Positions 8,772-18,063 of a stretch of 64,000 nt of DNA are shown piece by piece. A model generated the notes under the pieces. The model did no database searches, was not told the origin of the DNA, and was given only the letters and a program-made list of their open reading frames with translations. Within the stretch, counting starts at the first letter, position 1. Each line of letters starts with the position of its first letter. This DNA comes from Maliibacterium massiliense (GTDB taxonomy: Bacteria > Bacillota > Clostridia > Christensenellales > Maliibacteriaceae). The stretch is taken from assembly GCF_900604345.1 (NCBI RefSeq), contig NZ_LR026983.1, positions 744,001 to 808,000 of the forward strand, in the 5' to 3' direction. The position numbers and the translations under genes were made by a program.

Positions 8772-9905
8772 TTAGCCTTTGCGCCTGCCCGGGGCGTCGT
8801 ACACCGTTTTTGTGTCGATCATCGCAGAGAGCAGCGCCTCGTAATTCTCCAGCGAATAGCCGTCGATGCCCTGGCGGCAGCCATACACCGCCACGCCCTG
8901 TTCCTTCCACACCGGCTCGTGGTACACCCCCCACATCATGCGAAAGCCGTAATCGCGCAGCAGCTGGTGCTTGGCATCCTCGGGGAACACCTGCTGGCCG
9001 TACGGGTAGACGTAAATCTTTGTGGGGCCCACCAGGGTGCCCACCTCGTCGTTCCACTGCTTGGTGTCTTGGGCAAAATAATTGTAGGACATCTCGCGTG
9101 AGCGGCCGTGGCCGTAGCCGTGGGAGGCAAAGGTGTAGCCCAGCTCCCTGAGGCGGGCAATGATGGGCTTGACCTGCTCGATCTCGCTTGCGCGGTTGGG
9201 GCTATCCGCCTGGGTGCGGTAACCAAAGATGCCCATGAACCCCGTCAGCGCGATGCACATGCGCGCGCCCGTGGGAGAGAAATCCGGATGCCTGGCGATA
9301 AAGTCCTCCAAGATGGGGATCACTTCCTTATCATAGGCGATCTCCTCTGTGCCGTCGGGCTTTTTTGCATAGGTGGCGATGTTGCCCTTATCATCGAGCA
9401 CCAGTTTGGAGACCATGCCCCAGTCCATCTTGCGGCTGTCGTAAACCATGTCGTCCACCGATAAAATCAACGGCTTTTTGCCCTCGGGCACCAGCACGCT
9501 CTTTTTGGTTACCGTACCGTCTTGCCTTTCCTCAAAAATATCGTTGGTATCCACCAGCACGTAACCGTTTTGGTACACCTGCTGCAGCGTGCGCTGGAAC
9601 TCGGGCACCGTGATGCAGTCGTTTAATGCGGACGGCGCATTTTTCGCGTCCGGATAGGCGATCAGGCAGTGAAAAAAGAGGTGGCGCACCTGCTCGGCGT
9701 CAACGGGCACCATTTGCGGCGGCGTGGGCGTGGGCGCCGGCGTGGGTGTGGGCTCTGCCTTGGCCATCGCCTGCGTGCGCGCCGGCGTGGGTGTAGCGCG
9801 CGCGCCCTGGGTGGCGACCACCGGTTCGGCCAGCGGCGCGCAGCCGCAGACAAGCAGCAGGCACAGCGCCAGTGCCCCCCATTGTGCAATGCGCATCTTT
9901 CGCAT
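8772..9905 (-). CDS. Polysaccharide deacetylase-family lipoprotein
   Basis: The 377-residue protein begins with a lipoprotein signal (LCLLLVCGCAP) followed by a Thr/Pro/Ala-rich linker, so it is likely anchored to the outer face of the membrane. The rest fits the NodB fold of carbohydrate esterase family 4: LILSVDDMVYD corresponds to the catalytic/metal Asp pair, FASHGYGHGRS to the metal histidines, and YVYPYGQQ to the later substrate-side motif. Such enzymes remove acetyl groups from peptidoglycan or other polysaccharides. The ATG at 9905 has AGGGAGGA seven bases upstream. Which polymer it acts on is not shown. Confidence 0.82.
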   Translation of the reverse strand: MRKMRIAQWGALALCLLLVCGCAPLAEPVVATQGARATPTPARTQAMAKAEPTPTPAPTPTPPQMVPVDAEQVRHLFFHCLIAYPDAKNAPSALNDCITVPEFQRTLQQVYQNGYVLVDTNDIFEERQDGTVTKKSVLVPEGKKPLILSVDDMVYDSRKMDWGMVSKLVLDDKGNIATYAKKPDGTEEIAYDKEVIPILEDFIARHPDFSPTGARMCIALTGFMGIFGYRTQADSPNRASEIEQVKPIIARLRELGYTFASHGYGHGRSREMSYNYFAQDTKQWNDEVGTLVGPTKIYVYPYGQQVFPEDAKHQLLRDYGFRMMWGVYHEPVWKEQGVAVYGCRQGIDGYSLENYEALLSAMIDTKTVYDAPGRRKG

Positions 9906-10131
9906 ACGTGCGTCCTCCCTTGATACCCCAAAGTCGGGTTTGTCCACGCGATCTATTATATCTATTGTACCATTGTTTGGTATAAAAGGCGCCCTGATTT
10001 GACAATATTTGTACACATATCTTTTCCCGCCGTGCTTGCCGCGCGCGGCGGGCGTTTTTTGTGCGTATACGGCGGCGACGTTTTTTCCATACTAAGAACA
10101 CATATTTCCAAAGGAAAGAAGGTTTTGATTG

Positions 10132-10725
10132 ATGCAGCTTGCCCAGAGCAAAACGCTGAACAACCTCGCCGCCGCCTTTGCCGGCGAATCTCAGGCCCGC
10201 AACCGTTACCTTTTCTACGCCGAACAGGCCAGAAACGAAAAGCTCTACACCCTCGCCCGCCAGATTGAGGAGATCGCCCAAAACGAGCTGGCCCATGCCA
10301 AGGTGTTCTACGACCACATCATCAAGGGCGCGCCCGAGTGCGGGGACAACATCACCGTGCAGGGGGATTATCCCTACCACCAGGGCAGCACGCAGGACAA
10401 CCTGATGCACTCCATGGAGGCAGAGCTGGACGAGCACCTCAACATCTACCCCGGCTTTGCACAGGTGGCGCAGGAGGAGGGCTTTACCGGCATCGCCGCC
10501 TCGTTTACGGAGATTGCCAAAATAGAGGAGCAGCACGCCAACATCTACCGCCAGCTCTACGAGCAGGTGAAGGAGGGCAGTCTGTACAAAAAGGCGGTGC
10601 CCACCACCTGGCGCTGCCAGAACTGCGGCTACATGCACACCGGCACCGAGGCCTGGAAGGTGTGCCCCGTCTGCCAGCACGACCAGGGCTTTGTGGAGGT
10701 CAAGGTGAGCACCGGCGGCAACTGA
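10132..10725 (+). CDS. rbr: Rubrerythrin
   Basis: The 197-residue protein has an N-terminal ferritin-like four-helix domain with the di-iron pattern (FAGESQARNRYLFYAEQA, EEIAQNELAHAKVFYDH, EIAKIEEQHANIYRQ) and a C-terminal rubredoxin-like zinc/iron site with two CxxC pairs (CQNCGYMH and CPVCQHD). Rubrerythrins reduce hydrogen peroxide in anaerobes with electrons passed through rubredoxin or NADH-dependent partners. The ATG at 10132 follows a TTG codon that could also initiate. It is a single-gene unit ending in a strong terminator, as is common for this oxidative-stress protein. Confidence 0.93.
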   Translation: MQLAQSKTLNNLAAAFAGESQARNRYLFYAEQARNEKLYTLARQIEEIAQNELAHAKVFYDHIIKGAPECGDNITVQGDYPYHQGSTQDNLMHSMEAELDEHLNIYPGFAQVAQEEGFTGIAASFTEIAKIEEQHANIYRQLYEQVKEGSLYKKAVPTTWRCQNCGYMHTGTEAWKVCPVCQHDQGFVEVKVSTGGN

Positions 10726-10765
10726 TGCGCTGAAGTAGCTTAAAAGTAGCTTAAATAAACGACAT

Positions 10766-10798
10766 AAAAAAACGCGGCCGATACCTGCCGCGTTTTTT
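10766..10798. terminator. Intrinsic terminator after rubrerythrin
   Basis: AAAAAAACGCGGC and GCCGCGTTTTTT pair around a short loop. Both strands have a T run, so it may also end leftward transcripts. The 180 bases between it and the next gene are GC-rich with no supportable gene. Confidence 0.85.
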
Positions 10799-10981
10799 CG
10801 TTGCCCTGCGCTTGATTTTCCCGCGCCCTTTTAATTGCGTCTTTGCGCGATCCCGCCCCTCAGTGTGCCCGCGCGTGAAGATGCGCGCCGCTTACGCCCA
10901 AGGCGTACGGCTACAAGCAACACGGCTTGTGCAACGTCGCGCCGTGCGCCCAGCCCGCGCGTGCGGCTGCCCCTCTGCGCC

Positions 10982-11671
10982 CTACGCCTGCGCGTCCGGG
11001 TACAGGCCCTCCAGCGCTTCAAAGTACGGTTTCCCAAAAAGATCGCAGTACGCCTTGACCGCCCGCTGCACCGCGCGCACGCCCGGCTTGCCCAGCTGCC
11101 GGGCGATCACCTTGCGCATGGTATCATACAGGTGCGCGGTGTGGTAGGCAAAATCCCGCCGGCAGCTGTCCCCCAAAAGCGCGTCTTGCCGCGCCAGGTA
11201 CTGTTCTGCCTGCGCGTCCATGGCAAAGCCCATGTCAAAGGTGCAACAGTCGTCCCCGCGGCTTAAAAGGGTGGGCGGGATCAGGTGAAAGCCCTCCAGA
11301 TAGCCCTGCGCAAGGTTGTCGTCCACCTGCTCGCAGTAATACCTGCCGTACGCCTCCAGGCCGTATTTCTTCCAAGCGTCGCACCATGGGCAGCGTTTGA
11401 CGCGGATGGTGTAGCTGGGCAGTTTCTGCGCCACCTCCACCTCCTGCTGGCCGGGCCGCGCCCGCCACTCGCCGTACGCCTGATAGCTCAGCGGCGTGCA
11501 CGTCTCGCCGTGGGCCCGGGCCCGCGCCGCCATGCGCGCGCCCCGCTCGCGCCCATAGCGCGCCACCCCCTGGCGTATTGCCCGCTCTCCATCCTCGCCG
11601 CAGGCCTCGATGGTGTGCTGCGCAAGCAGCGCGAACATCACCGCATGGTGCTCAATTTCCAATGGGACCAT
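10982..11671 (-). CDS. ATC-hydrolase-family protein
   Basis: The 229-residue protein has the pattern of the L-2-amino-thiazoline-4-carboxylic acid hydrolase family: an N-terminal helix-rich part with RQGVARYGRERGARMAARARAHG, a central KRCPWCDAWKKYGLEAYGRYYCEQVD with conserved Cys and Tyr, and a GDDCCTFDMGF segment near residue 150. Members are often found alone in anaerobes and most have no tested substrate. The ATG at 11671 follows GGGGAGGA. The family call rests on remembered motifs; the reaction here is uncertain. Confidence 0.7.
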   Translation of the reverse strand: MVPLEIEHHAVMFALLAQHTIEACGEDGERAIRQGVARYGRERGARMAARARAHGETCTPLSYQAYGEWRARPGQQEVEVAQKLPSYTIRVKRCPWCDAWKKYGLEAYGRYYCEQVDDNLAQGYLEGFHLIPPTLLSRGDDCCTFDMGFAMDAQAEQYLARQDALLGDSCRRDFAYHTAHLYDTMRKVIARQLGKPGVRAVQRAVKAYCDLFGKPYFEALEGLYPDAQA

Positions 11672-11730
11672 ATACCCGTCCTCCCCTCTTTTTCTTCATT
11701 ATAGCAGAACCGCAATCCAGCCGCGTGTAC

Positions 11731-11768
11731 AAAAGCGCGCCGCAGGCAAATTGCCCGCGGCGCGCGCT
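11731..11768 (-). terminator. Terminator after metY
   Basis: GCGCGCCGC and GCGGCGCGC form a stem; on the minus strand it is followed by TTTT. It lies just past the metY stop codon. Confidence 0.75.
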
Positions 11769-11775
11769 GTTTGCG

Positions 11776-13056
11776 TCAGATCGCATCAAGTGCGATATCG
11801 ATATCCTCCAGCAGGTCATCGATGTGCTCCAGCCCGATGGACAGGCGCACCTGATCCTGCGTCACCCCGCACGCCTCCTGCGCCTTCGGCGAGAGCTGCT
11901 GGTGGGTGGTGGATGCTGGATGGATCACCAGCGACTTTGCGTCCGCCACATTGGCCAGGTTGGAGAATACCTCCAGATGGTCGATAAACCTGCGCGCGTT
12001 TGCCGCGCCGCCCGCGATGCCCACCGTAAAGATGGCGCCCGCCCCCTTGGGGAAATAGCGCTGCGCAAGCGCGTAGTAGGGGCTGGCGGGCAGGCCGGGG
12101 TAGTTGACCCAGGCCACCTTGTCATGCCCCTGCAGGTGTTGGGCCACGGCCAGCGCGTTTTGCACGTGGCGCTCCACCCGGATGGAGAGGGTCTCCAGCC
12201 CCTGCAGGAACAAAAACGCGTTGAAGGGGCTCAGGCACGCGCCCGTGTCGCGCAGAAGCTGCACGCGGCACTTGGTGATGTAGGCCGCGCGGCCGCAGTC
12301 GCGCACGTAGCGCATGCCGTGGTAACTCGCGTCGGGCTCCACAAACTGCGGAAACTTGCCGCTCGCCGCCCAGTCGAACGTGCCCCCGTCCACAATCACC
12401 CCGCCGATGGCGGTGCCGTGCCCCCCGATGAACTTGGTGGCCGAGTGCACCACGATATCCGCGCCGTGCTCCAGCGGGCGGAACAGATAGGGCGTGCCAA
12501 AGGTGTTGTCCACAATCAGCGGGATGCCGTGCGCGTGGGCGATGGCTGCCACCGCCGTAAAATCAACGATGTTGATGCCCGGATTGCCCAGCGATTCAGT
12601 GTAGAGCGCGCGGGTGTTGTCGGCAATCGCCGCTTCAAAGGCGGCCGGATCGTCGGGATCGACAAAGGTCGTCTCAATGCCGTAGCGCGGCAGGGTGTGC
12701 GCAAACAGGTTGTAGGTGCCGCCGTAGAGCGTGGAGGCCGCCACGATGTGCTGCCCCTGCCCCGCCAGGTTCATGACGGCGTAGGTAATGGCCGCCGAGC
12801 CCGAGGCAACCGCAAGCGCCCCCACGCCCCCCTCTAGCGCCGCCATGCGCTGTTCAAAGACGTCGGTGGTGGGATTCATGATGCGGGTGTAGATGTTGCC
12901 CGAAGCTTTGAGCCCGAAGAGATCCTCCGCCTGCTGGGTATCGTCAAAGACGTAGCTCGTGGTCTGGTAGATGGGCACCGCGCGGGATTTGGTGGCGGGG
13001 TCCACGCGCTGGCCCGCGTGCAGCTGCTTGGTTTCAAAGTGATAGGATCGCGCCAT
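11776..13056 (-). CDS. metY: O-acetylhomoserine aminocarboxypropyltransferase (MetY)
   Basis: The product (426 residues from ATG 13056) belongs to the Cys/Met-metabolism PLP enzymes: [29 protein letters not shown] at the start, [15 protein letters not shown] cofactor contacts ([11 protein letters not shown]), and [19 protein letters not shown] with the PLP-binding Lys. The long LHAGQ start and length point to O-acetyl-homoserine sulfhydrylase, which makes homocysteine or methionine precursors from O-acetylhomoserine and sulfide. ATG 13056 fits family starts; an in-frame GTG at 13080 is possible, and neither has a strong ribosome site. A long leader with its own small reading frame precedes it, which suggests regulation by attenuation or coupling. 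Confidence 0.88.
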   Translation of the reverse strand: MARSYHFETKQLHAGQRVDPATKSRAVPIYQTTSYVFDDTQQAEDLFGLKASGNIYTRIMNPTTDVFEQRMAALEGGVGALAVASGSAAITYAVMNLAGQGQHIVAASTLYGGTYNLFAHTLPRYGIETTFVDPDDPAAFEAAIADNTRALYTESLGNPGINIVDFTAVAAIAHAHGIPLIVDNTFGTPYLFRPLEHGADIVVHSATKFIGGHGTAIGGVIVDGGTFDWAASGKFPQFVEPDASYHGMRYVRDCGRAAYITKCRVQLLRDTGACLSPFNAFLFLQGLETLSIRVERHVQNALAVAQHLQGHDKVAWVNYPGLPASPYYALAQRYFPKGAGAIFTVGIAGGAANARRFIDHLEVFSNLANVADAKSLVIHPASTTHQQLSPKAQEACGVTQDQVRLSIGLEHIDDLLEDIDIALDAI

Positions 13057-13120
13057 GGTTTTCCGCTCGCTTTCTGGCACGCATTGCGCACCGGTCGATG
13101 GGCATAAGGGGCACGGCGCG

Positions 13121-13198
13121 TCACATTCGCTTGGCCGTCACGTCCATGGTGCAGAGGATACCCCTGCGCGCGGCGTTATCATCGCTTCGCCCCTGCAT
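13121..13198 (-). CDS. Putative leader peptide upstream of metY
   Basis: A 25-codon open frame lies in the leader of metY, 65 bases before its start. It has an upstream AAAGGA, starts at ATG 13198, and ends [15 protein letters not shown], with one Cys and three Met codons in all. It lies fully between a strong promoter and metY. Leader peptides carrying the pathway amino acid are a known way to control biosynthetic operons. That this one is translated or regulatory is inference. Confidence 0.4.
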   Translation of the reverse strand: MQGRSDDNAARRGILCTMDVTAKRM

Positions 13199-13229
13199 AC
13201 GGCCACGTCCTTTCTGAAAAGTTGTTGCC

Positions 13230-13258
13230 ATTGTAGCAGCATAAACCCAGTATGTCAA
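13230..13258 (-). promoter_or_regulatory. metY promoter
   Basis: The minus strand reads TTGACA, 17 bases, TACAAT: a near-consensus housekeeping promoter. Transcription would begin near 13223, giving a leader of about 165 bases. Confidence 0.8.
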
Positions 13259-13328
13259 TAGGAATTATGTGATTTATTTCCAATCCCCCGCAAACGTCCC
13301 AAAAGACATATCCTATAGAGGTGGGTTG

Positions 13329-13337
13329 TGCTATAAT
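13329..13337 (+). promoter_or_regulatory. Extended -10 promoter of nfnAB
   Basis: TGCTATAAT stands 66 bases before the nfnA start codon. No clear -35 is seen, as expected for an extended -10 promoter. Confidence 0.55.
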
Positions 13338-13403
13338 GGCTCTGGAAGCGGCATACCCCGCCGTTTGCACGCGGACCTAAGAATGTAAAAAGGAATGATC
13401 AGC

Positions 13404-14252
13404 ATGTTTGAAATCCTGAAAAAACGCACGTTGAATCCCACGGTAACGCTCATGGAGATACACGCGCCGCTCGTCGCCGCCAAGGCCGAGCCGGGCCAGT
13501 TTATCATTCTGCGCGTGGATGCGGGCGGCGAGCGCATTCCGCTGACCGTCGCTGATTTTGACCGCGCGCGCGGCAGCGTGACGATCATCTTCCAGATCGT
13601 CGGGGCCACCACCAACAAGCTCAACCAGCTTAACGAGGGCGACTGCCTGCAGGACTTTGTAGGCCCGCTGGGCACCGCCTCCCATACCGAAGGGCTACAC
13701 AAGGTGGCCGTGGTGGGCGGCGGCGTGGGCAGCGCCATTGCGTACCCCATCGCCAAAAAGTTGCACCAGCAGGGCTGCGAGGTGCACACCATCGCGGGCT
13801 TCCGCACGCGTGATCTGGTGATTTTAGAGGACGAATTCAAGGCCGTCAGCAGCAAATTTGTGCTGGTCACCGACGACGGCTCCTACGGGCAGCAGGGCCT
13901 GGTTACCGACGCGCTTAAGGCCCTGATTGACGCGGGCGAGCAGTACGACGAGGTAATCGCCATCGGCCCACTGATCATGATGAAGTTCGTCTGCAAACTG
14001 ACGAAGGCATACGGCATCAAAACCGTGGTGAGCATGAACCCCATCATGATCGACGGCACCGGCATGTGCGGCGGCTGCCGCCTGAGCGTGGGCGGGGAAA
14101 CCAAGTTTGCCTGCGTGGACGGGCCGGATTTTGACGGACATTTGGTCGACTTTGACGAGGCGATGCACCGGGGCACCATGTATAAGTCCTTTGAGCGGCA
14201 CGCCTATGAGGAAAGCTGCAATCTGTTTAAGGAGGCGAACCGCAATGCCTAA
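13404..14252 (+). CDS. nfnA: NfnA-like ferredoxin-NADP reductase subunit alpha
   Basis: The 282-residue protein matches the sulfide dehydrogenase / dihydroorotate dehydrogenase electron-transfer subunit family: FAD-binding GQFIILRVDAGGERIPLTVADFD, NAD-binding VAVVGGGVGSAIAYPIAKKL, and a C-terminal [2Fe-2S] cysteine set in GTGMCGGCRLSVGGETKFACVDGPDFDGHLVDF. With the next gene it forms the NfnAB (NADH-dependent ferredoxin:NADP oxidoreductase) complex, which couples NADH, ferredoxin and NADPH pools in the cytoplasm of anaerobes. ATG 13404 is chosen because AAAAAGGA lies nine bases upstream; an ATG at 13395 is too close. It overlaps the next gene by eight bases. Confidence 0.88.
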   Translation: MFEILKKRTLNPTVTLMEIHAPLVAAKAEPGQFIILRVDAGGERIPLTVADFDRARGSVTIIFQIVGATTNKLNQLNEGDCLQDFVGPLGTASHTEGLHKVAVVGGGVGSAIAYPIAKKLHQQGCEVHTIAGFRTRDLVILEDEFKAVSSKFVLVTDDGSYGQQGLVTDALKALIDAGEQYDEVIAIGPLIMMKFVCKLTKAYGIKTVVSMNPIMIDGTGMCGGCRLSVGGETKFACVDGPDFDGHLVDFDEAMHRGTMYKSFERHAYEESCNLFKEANRNA

Positions 14253-15633
14253 CATGAACCCCAAGAAAAACGCCATGCCAGTGCAGGACGCGGATGTGCG
14301 CAACCATAATTTTGACGAGGTGGCGCTGGGCTACACGCTGGAGCAGGCTCTCGACGAGGCGGAGCGCTGCTTAAACTGCAAGCATAAGCCCTGTGTGGCG
14401 GGCTGCCCCGTGGCCATCGATATCCCCGCTTTCATCGCCAAGGTGCGGGAAAAGGATTTGGAGGGCGCCTACCAAGTGCTGACAGCCTCCAGCTCCCTGC
14501 CTGCGGTGTGCGGCCGCGTCTGCCCGCAGGAGACGCAGTGCGAGGCCAAGTGCGTGCGCGGCATCAAGGGCGAGCCGGTGGGCATCGGCCGGCTGGAGCG
14601 CTTTGTGGCGGACTATCACATGGCCCACAGCAAGGAGGCGCCCGCCCAGCCCAAGCAGAACGGCCACAAAGTGGCCGTGGTGGGCAGCGGCCCCTCGGGG
14701 CTCACCTGCGCGGGCGACCTTGCCAAAATGGGGTACAAGGTCACGGTCTTTGAGGCGCTGCACCTGGCCGGCGGCGTGCTGGTCTACGGCATCCCGCAGT
14801 TCCGTCTGCCCAAGGAGATCGTGCAGCAGGAGATCGACGGGCTCAAGGCCATCGGCGTGGACGTGCAGACCAACATGGTCATCGGCAAGGTGTTCTCTGT
14901 AGATGAGCTCTTTGAGCAGGGCTACGAGGCCATCTTCATCGGCTCGGGCGCGGGCCTGCCCCGCTTTATGAATCTGCCGGGCGAAAACCTCAAGGGCGTG
15001 TACTCGGCCAACGAGTTTTTGACCCGCGTCAACCTCATGAAGGCGTACCGCGACGGCAGCGATACCCCCATCCAGCACGCCAAACGCGTGGCGGTGGTGG
15101 GCGGCGGCAACGTGGCCATGGACGCGGCGCGCTGCGCCAAGCGCCTGGGCGCGGAGGATGTGTACATCGTCTACCGCCGCAGCGAAGTGGAGCTTCCCGC
15201 CCGCCGCGAGGAGGTGGAGCATGCCAAGGAGGAGGGCATCGACTTCCGCATGCTGACCAACCCTATTGCCATTTTGGGCGACGAGGACGGCATGGTCAAA
15301 GCCATGACCTGCGTATCCATGCAGCTGGGCGAACCGGACGCATCGGGCCGCCGCCGTCCCGTGGTGATCGAGGGCTCTGAGCGCACGCTGGAGGTGGACT
15401 GCGTGATCATCGCCATCGGCACCTCCCCCAATCCGCTGATCAAATCCACCACCAAAGGGCTGGATACCAACCGCCACGGCTGCATCATTGCCGAGGAAGA
15501 TACGGGCCTGACATCGCGCCTGGGCGTGTACGCAGGCGGCGACGCGGTCACCGGCGCGGCAACCGTTATCCTGGCCATGGGCGCGGGCAAAAAAGCCGCC
15601 AAGGCCATTGACGAATACCTTAGGAACAAGTAG
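14245..15633 (+). CDS. nfnB: NfnB-like / glutamate synthase small-subunit-like oxidoreductase
   Basis: The 462-residue flavoprotein has an N-terminal iron-sulfur domain with two cysteine groups (CLNCKHKPCVAGCPV and CGRVCPQETQCEAKCVRG), then FAD-binding VAVVGSGPSGLTCAGDLAKMGY and NADPH-binding VAVVGGGNVAMDAARCAKRLGA, ending GVYAGGDAVTGAATVILAMGAG. This is the GltD fold. Its overlap with the NfnA-like gene and the lack of a glutamate synthase large subunit point to NfnB, the bifurcating subunit. A strong AAGGAGG precedes ATG 14245. Confidence 0.88.
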   Translation: MPNMNPKKNAMPVQDADVRNHNFDEVALGYTLEQALDEAERCLNCKHKPCVAGCPVAIDIPAFIAKVREKDLEGAYQVLTASSSLPAVCGRVCPQETQCEAKCVRGIKGEPVGIGRLERFVADYHMAHSKEAPAQPKQNGHKVAVVGSGPSGLTCAGDLAKMGYKVTVFEALHLAGGVLVYGIPQFRLPKEIVQQEIDGLKAIGVDVQTNMVIGKVFSVDELFEQGYEAIFIGSGAGLPRFMNLPGENLKGVYSANEFLTRVNLMKAYRDGSDTPIQHAKRVAVVGGGNVAMDAARCAKRLGAEDVYIVYRRSEVELPARREEVEHAKEEGIDFRMLTNPIAILGDEDGMVKAMTCVSMQLGEPDASGRRRPVVIEGSERTLEVDCVIIAIGTSPNPLIKSTTKGLDTNRHGCIIAEEDTGLTSRLGVYAGGDAVTGAATVILAMGAGKKAAKAIDEYLRNK

Positions 15634-15686
15634 CATCCGGCGCCCCCTGGGCACCATGCGTAAAACCTGTTTATATGGCAAGCAAA

Positions 15687-15724
15687 GCATCCCCCCGCGG
15701 TCATACCGCAGGGGGATGCCTTTT
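15687..15724. terminator. Terminator after nfnB
   Basis: GCATCCCCCCGCGG and CCGCAGGGGGATGC form a GC-rich stem followed by TTTT. It sits between convergent genes and may serve both. Confidence 0.8.
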
Positions 15725-16196
15725 ATGCCGAAGCCACAACCGCGCGTCCCGCGCGATAAGCCCTTCTTCCGTTATTACGCCGCAGCATCTCCATCATGCG
15801 CAGCCACACCGCGCTGTTTTGGATGCGGTAGCCTCCCTGATCGGCGCTTTCATAAAGGTAGTTGACGTCCGCGTCGCCCAGCACGATGTGAAAGGGCCTG
15901 CCCGCACAGATGCCGTCCAGCTCATAGCGTACATCCTGCAGGGGGTAGGGCGCAAAGGATTTTCTGTACCTGCTGCCCTTCATCAGGGAGAGCAGGTAGC
16001 CTAGCTCATCCAGATCCACGCGGGCCGTCATATCCTCGTACGTACCGTCAGGTGCTATGTACGTGACCCTGTGCAGCGCCGCTTTTTTCTCTCCGCTTTC
16101 ATGGAAAAAGGTTTGCGGGGTGGAAATCAGCAGGGCGCATGCTGCCGCAAGCAGCAGCACCAGCGCGATGATGACGAGCCGACCCGTTTTCTTCAT
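15723..16196 (-). CDS. Exported or membrane-anchored protein of unknown function
   Basis: I do not recognise this 157-residue protein. From ATG 16196 (GGGAGGA seven bases upstream) it starts MKKTGRLVIIALVLLLAAACALLIS, a single membrane anchor or signal sequence, followed by a small soluble domain with RVTYIAPDGTYEDMTARVDLDELGYLLSLMKGS and a C-terminal arginine-rich tail. It probably sits at the outer face of the membrane. It stands alone on its strand and no function can be assigned. Confidence 0.65.
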   Translation of the reverse strand: MKKTGRLVIIALVLLLAAACALLISTPQTFFHESGEKKAALHRVTYIAPDGTYEDMTARVDLDELGYLLSLMKGSRYRKSFAPYPLQDVRYELDGICAGRPFHIVLGDADVNYLYESADQGGYRIQNSAVWLRMMEMLRRNNGRRAYRAGRAVVASA

Positions 16197-17055
16197 AGCG
16201 GTTTCCTCCCGTCGCCGTCCGGTCGCTTGCTTTTTCTTAATTCTACCAAAAAGCGTGTGCGCGTTGCAACCGTACGCCCCATGCGCCGCCACGCATTAAA
16301 GGAAGAGGATGCGGGCTGCCGCGCGCACCGTACTGCACACATGGGCAGTGATAAACCGGTAACCGCGTGCAGCATTGCAATGGCGCCACTATGCGGGCGG
16401 AGGGCTACGGCGGCCTGGCGGCCGCGCGCACCATGGCAGAACGCTGCAACATTGTGGCAAGCAAATGCAATCCCGCGCATGTCGCACTGCAATGCAGCCG
16501 TGTTGCAGGCAGAGCTGTGATAACGCAACGGCTGCGCGCACAGCGCAGGGCGGCCCGATAACACCGGCATGCCTCTCGTCTGCCGGTAGACGCGCTTACA
16601 GCTGCGCCGCCCCCGTAAGGCGCGCCTCTGCCTGGGATTTCTCCCCTGGGGAGGCGCACGCATCGCACGCGCTCCCCCTGGCCAGGCGCATGCACGCAGG
16701 CGCGACCCGTCGGTGCGCCGCGTGGTACGCCCGGCAGGCCGCACAGTCGCCATGGCGCGCGCACGCGCGCCGGCATGGGCACTTCTCCCTCCGCGCTTGC
16801 CGCATCTGATCTACCCCTTTCTCCGCATATCTCTTTTTATCGTATCACGGCCCTTGGGCGCGCGGAAACGGCAATGTCTGGAAACGGTGCGCCTTGCCCC
16901 TTTTCTGTTACAGTGGTATGCTTCTCTATGACACAAACAACATTTTATCAGCCACGAGGCGGTGCAGCACCCTTGCACGAATGCCACGCAAGGCGTCCCA
17001 CCGGCTGCGCGTACCCACACGCCGCAGGGAAAACCAAACCAAAGGAGTTTTCACC
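16197..17055. other. Gene-free GC-rich stretch
   Basis: About 860 bases without a supportable gene. Open frames here exist on both strands but lack ribosome sites and have arginine/alanine-rich shadow composition. The stretch contains scattered TGCAA/TTGCA words (16260-16530) and a hairpin, GCGCCTC to GAGGCGC, at about 16623-16660. No RNA gene is recognised. Confidence 0.4.
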
Positions 17056-17721
17056 ATGAAAAAAGCCATACCCCTGATGCTTGTCCTTCTTCTGCTCACT
17101 GCCGCGCTGTGCGGCTGCGGCCCCCAGGCCAAGGCGCAGGACGCCGAAGCCACGCTCTATACCCACGGCCTTGCCATGGTGGGCCGCATGGCGCAAATGG
17201 CAAACAGCGAGGCGTACACCCGCGCGATAAGCGACGCCCCTGCGCTGACAAATACCGTGGCTGCCTTTGGCCAGGGCGACTACACCGCCCCAAGGGGCGT
17301 GTACCGCATCACGCTGCCCGAGGACGCGCTGCAGACCTTGTTTGCCGCGGGGGGGAGCGACAGTTTCTCCGCGCTGCCCGACGATCTACGCGCGGAGCTG
17401 GAAAAGCGCGTCAATACTTCGCTCGTCACCATGCTCAACGCCCAGGCGGGCGCCCAGGCGCTCGCCGCCACATCGCTGGTGACGGCGACAGACGCCTTTT
17501 TATGCCCGGGTGTGACGGCGCACCAGCTCTATCTCTATCTATTCGATGAGGGGACACCCGCAATGGTCTCCTTCCTTGCGTGCGGCGAGGACATCGTGAC
17601 GGCCACGGGTTATTTCCTCCAGTGCGAGGATATCGATCTGGACGACGAGGACGCGCTTGCCGATTGGGTGGGCCAGCGGCTGGGCTGCAGCGTTGAGGCT
17701 GTGCAGATACCCGCCCGCTAA
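17056..17721 (+). CDS. Putative lipoprotein, unknown function
   Basis: The 221-residue product starts MKKAIPLMLVLLLLTAALCGCGPQ, a clear lipoprotein signal peptide with the modified Cys at about residue 22. The mature part is acidic and Ala-rich and not recognised; it contains YRITLPEDALQTLF and ends in an acidic DIDLDDEDALADWVGQRLGCS. AAAGGAG lies eight bases before ATG 17056. It is probably a surface lipoprotein. It stands alone, with a terminator about 115 bases after its stop. Confidence 0.75.
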   Translation: MKKAIPLMLVLLLLTAALCGCGPQAKAQDAEATLYTHGLAMVGRMAQMANSEAYTRAISDAPALTNTVAAFGQGDYTAPRGVYRITLPEDALQTLFAAGGSDSFSALPDDLRAELEKRVNTSLVTMLNAQAGAQALAATSLVTATDAFLCPGVTAHQLYLYLFDEGTPAMVSFLACGEDIVTATGYFLQCEDIDLDDEDALADWVGQRLGCSVEAVQIPAR

Positions 17722-17833
17722 TAAAAAAGCGCGCACGCGTTACCCAAGCCTGCCGGAAGATGACAAGGGCTTCGTCACGGTTTTGGGGCCGCGTCTGCAT
17801 CACGACAAAAATTACAATTCAAAATGTATCAAC

Positions 17834-17868
17834 AAAAAGCGCGCAGGGCAGCAGCCTTGCGCGCTTTG
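17834..17868. terminator. Bidirectional terminator between convergent genes
   Basis: AAAAGCGCGCAGGG and CCTTGCGCGCTTT pair around CAGCAG. It lies in the 342-base gap between the lipoprotein gene and the GTPase gene; nothing else is recognised in that gap. Confidence 0.7.
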
Positions 17869-18063
17869 ATCTCTCACGCACCTGTCGCCGCGGCGTTACG
17901 GCGGCAAACTTTTATCGCCCTGCAAATCAATCAAGCAAAGGCGCGCAACCCCGCATGGCCACCGCGTTTGTGCGCCATCTCGGCATTGCATCGGGCAAAT
18001 GCGGTTAATAGGACTGCCCGGCCGATTGGTGTTTTTCCCCTGCGCAAGGTGCGCGTCCCCCGC

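Noticed and set aside
16197..17055. Several overlapping frames in the 860-base gap
   Set aside because: All have Arg/Ala-rich shadow composition without ribosome sites; no RNA fold known to me fits either.
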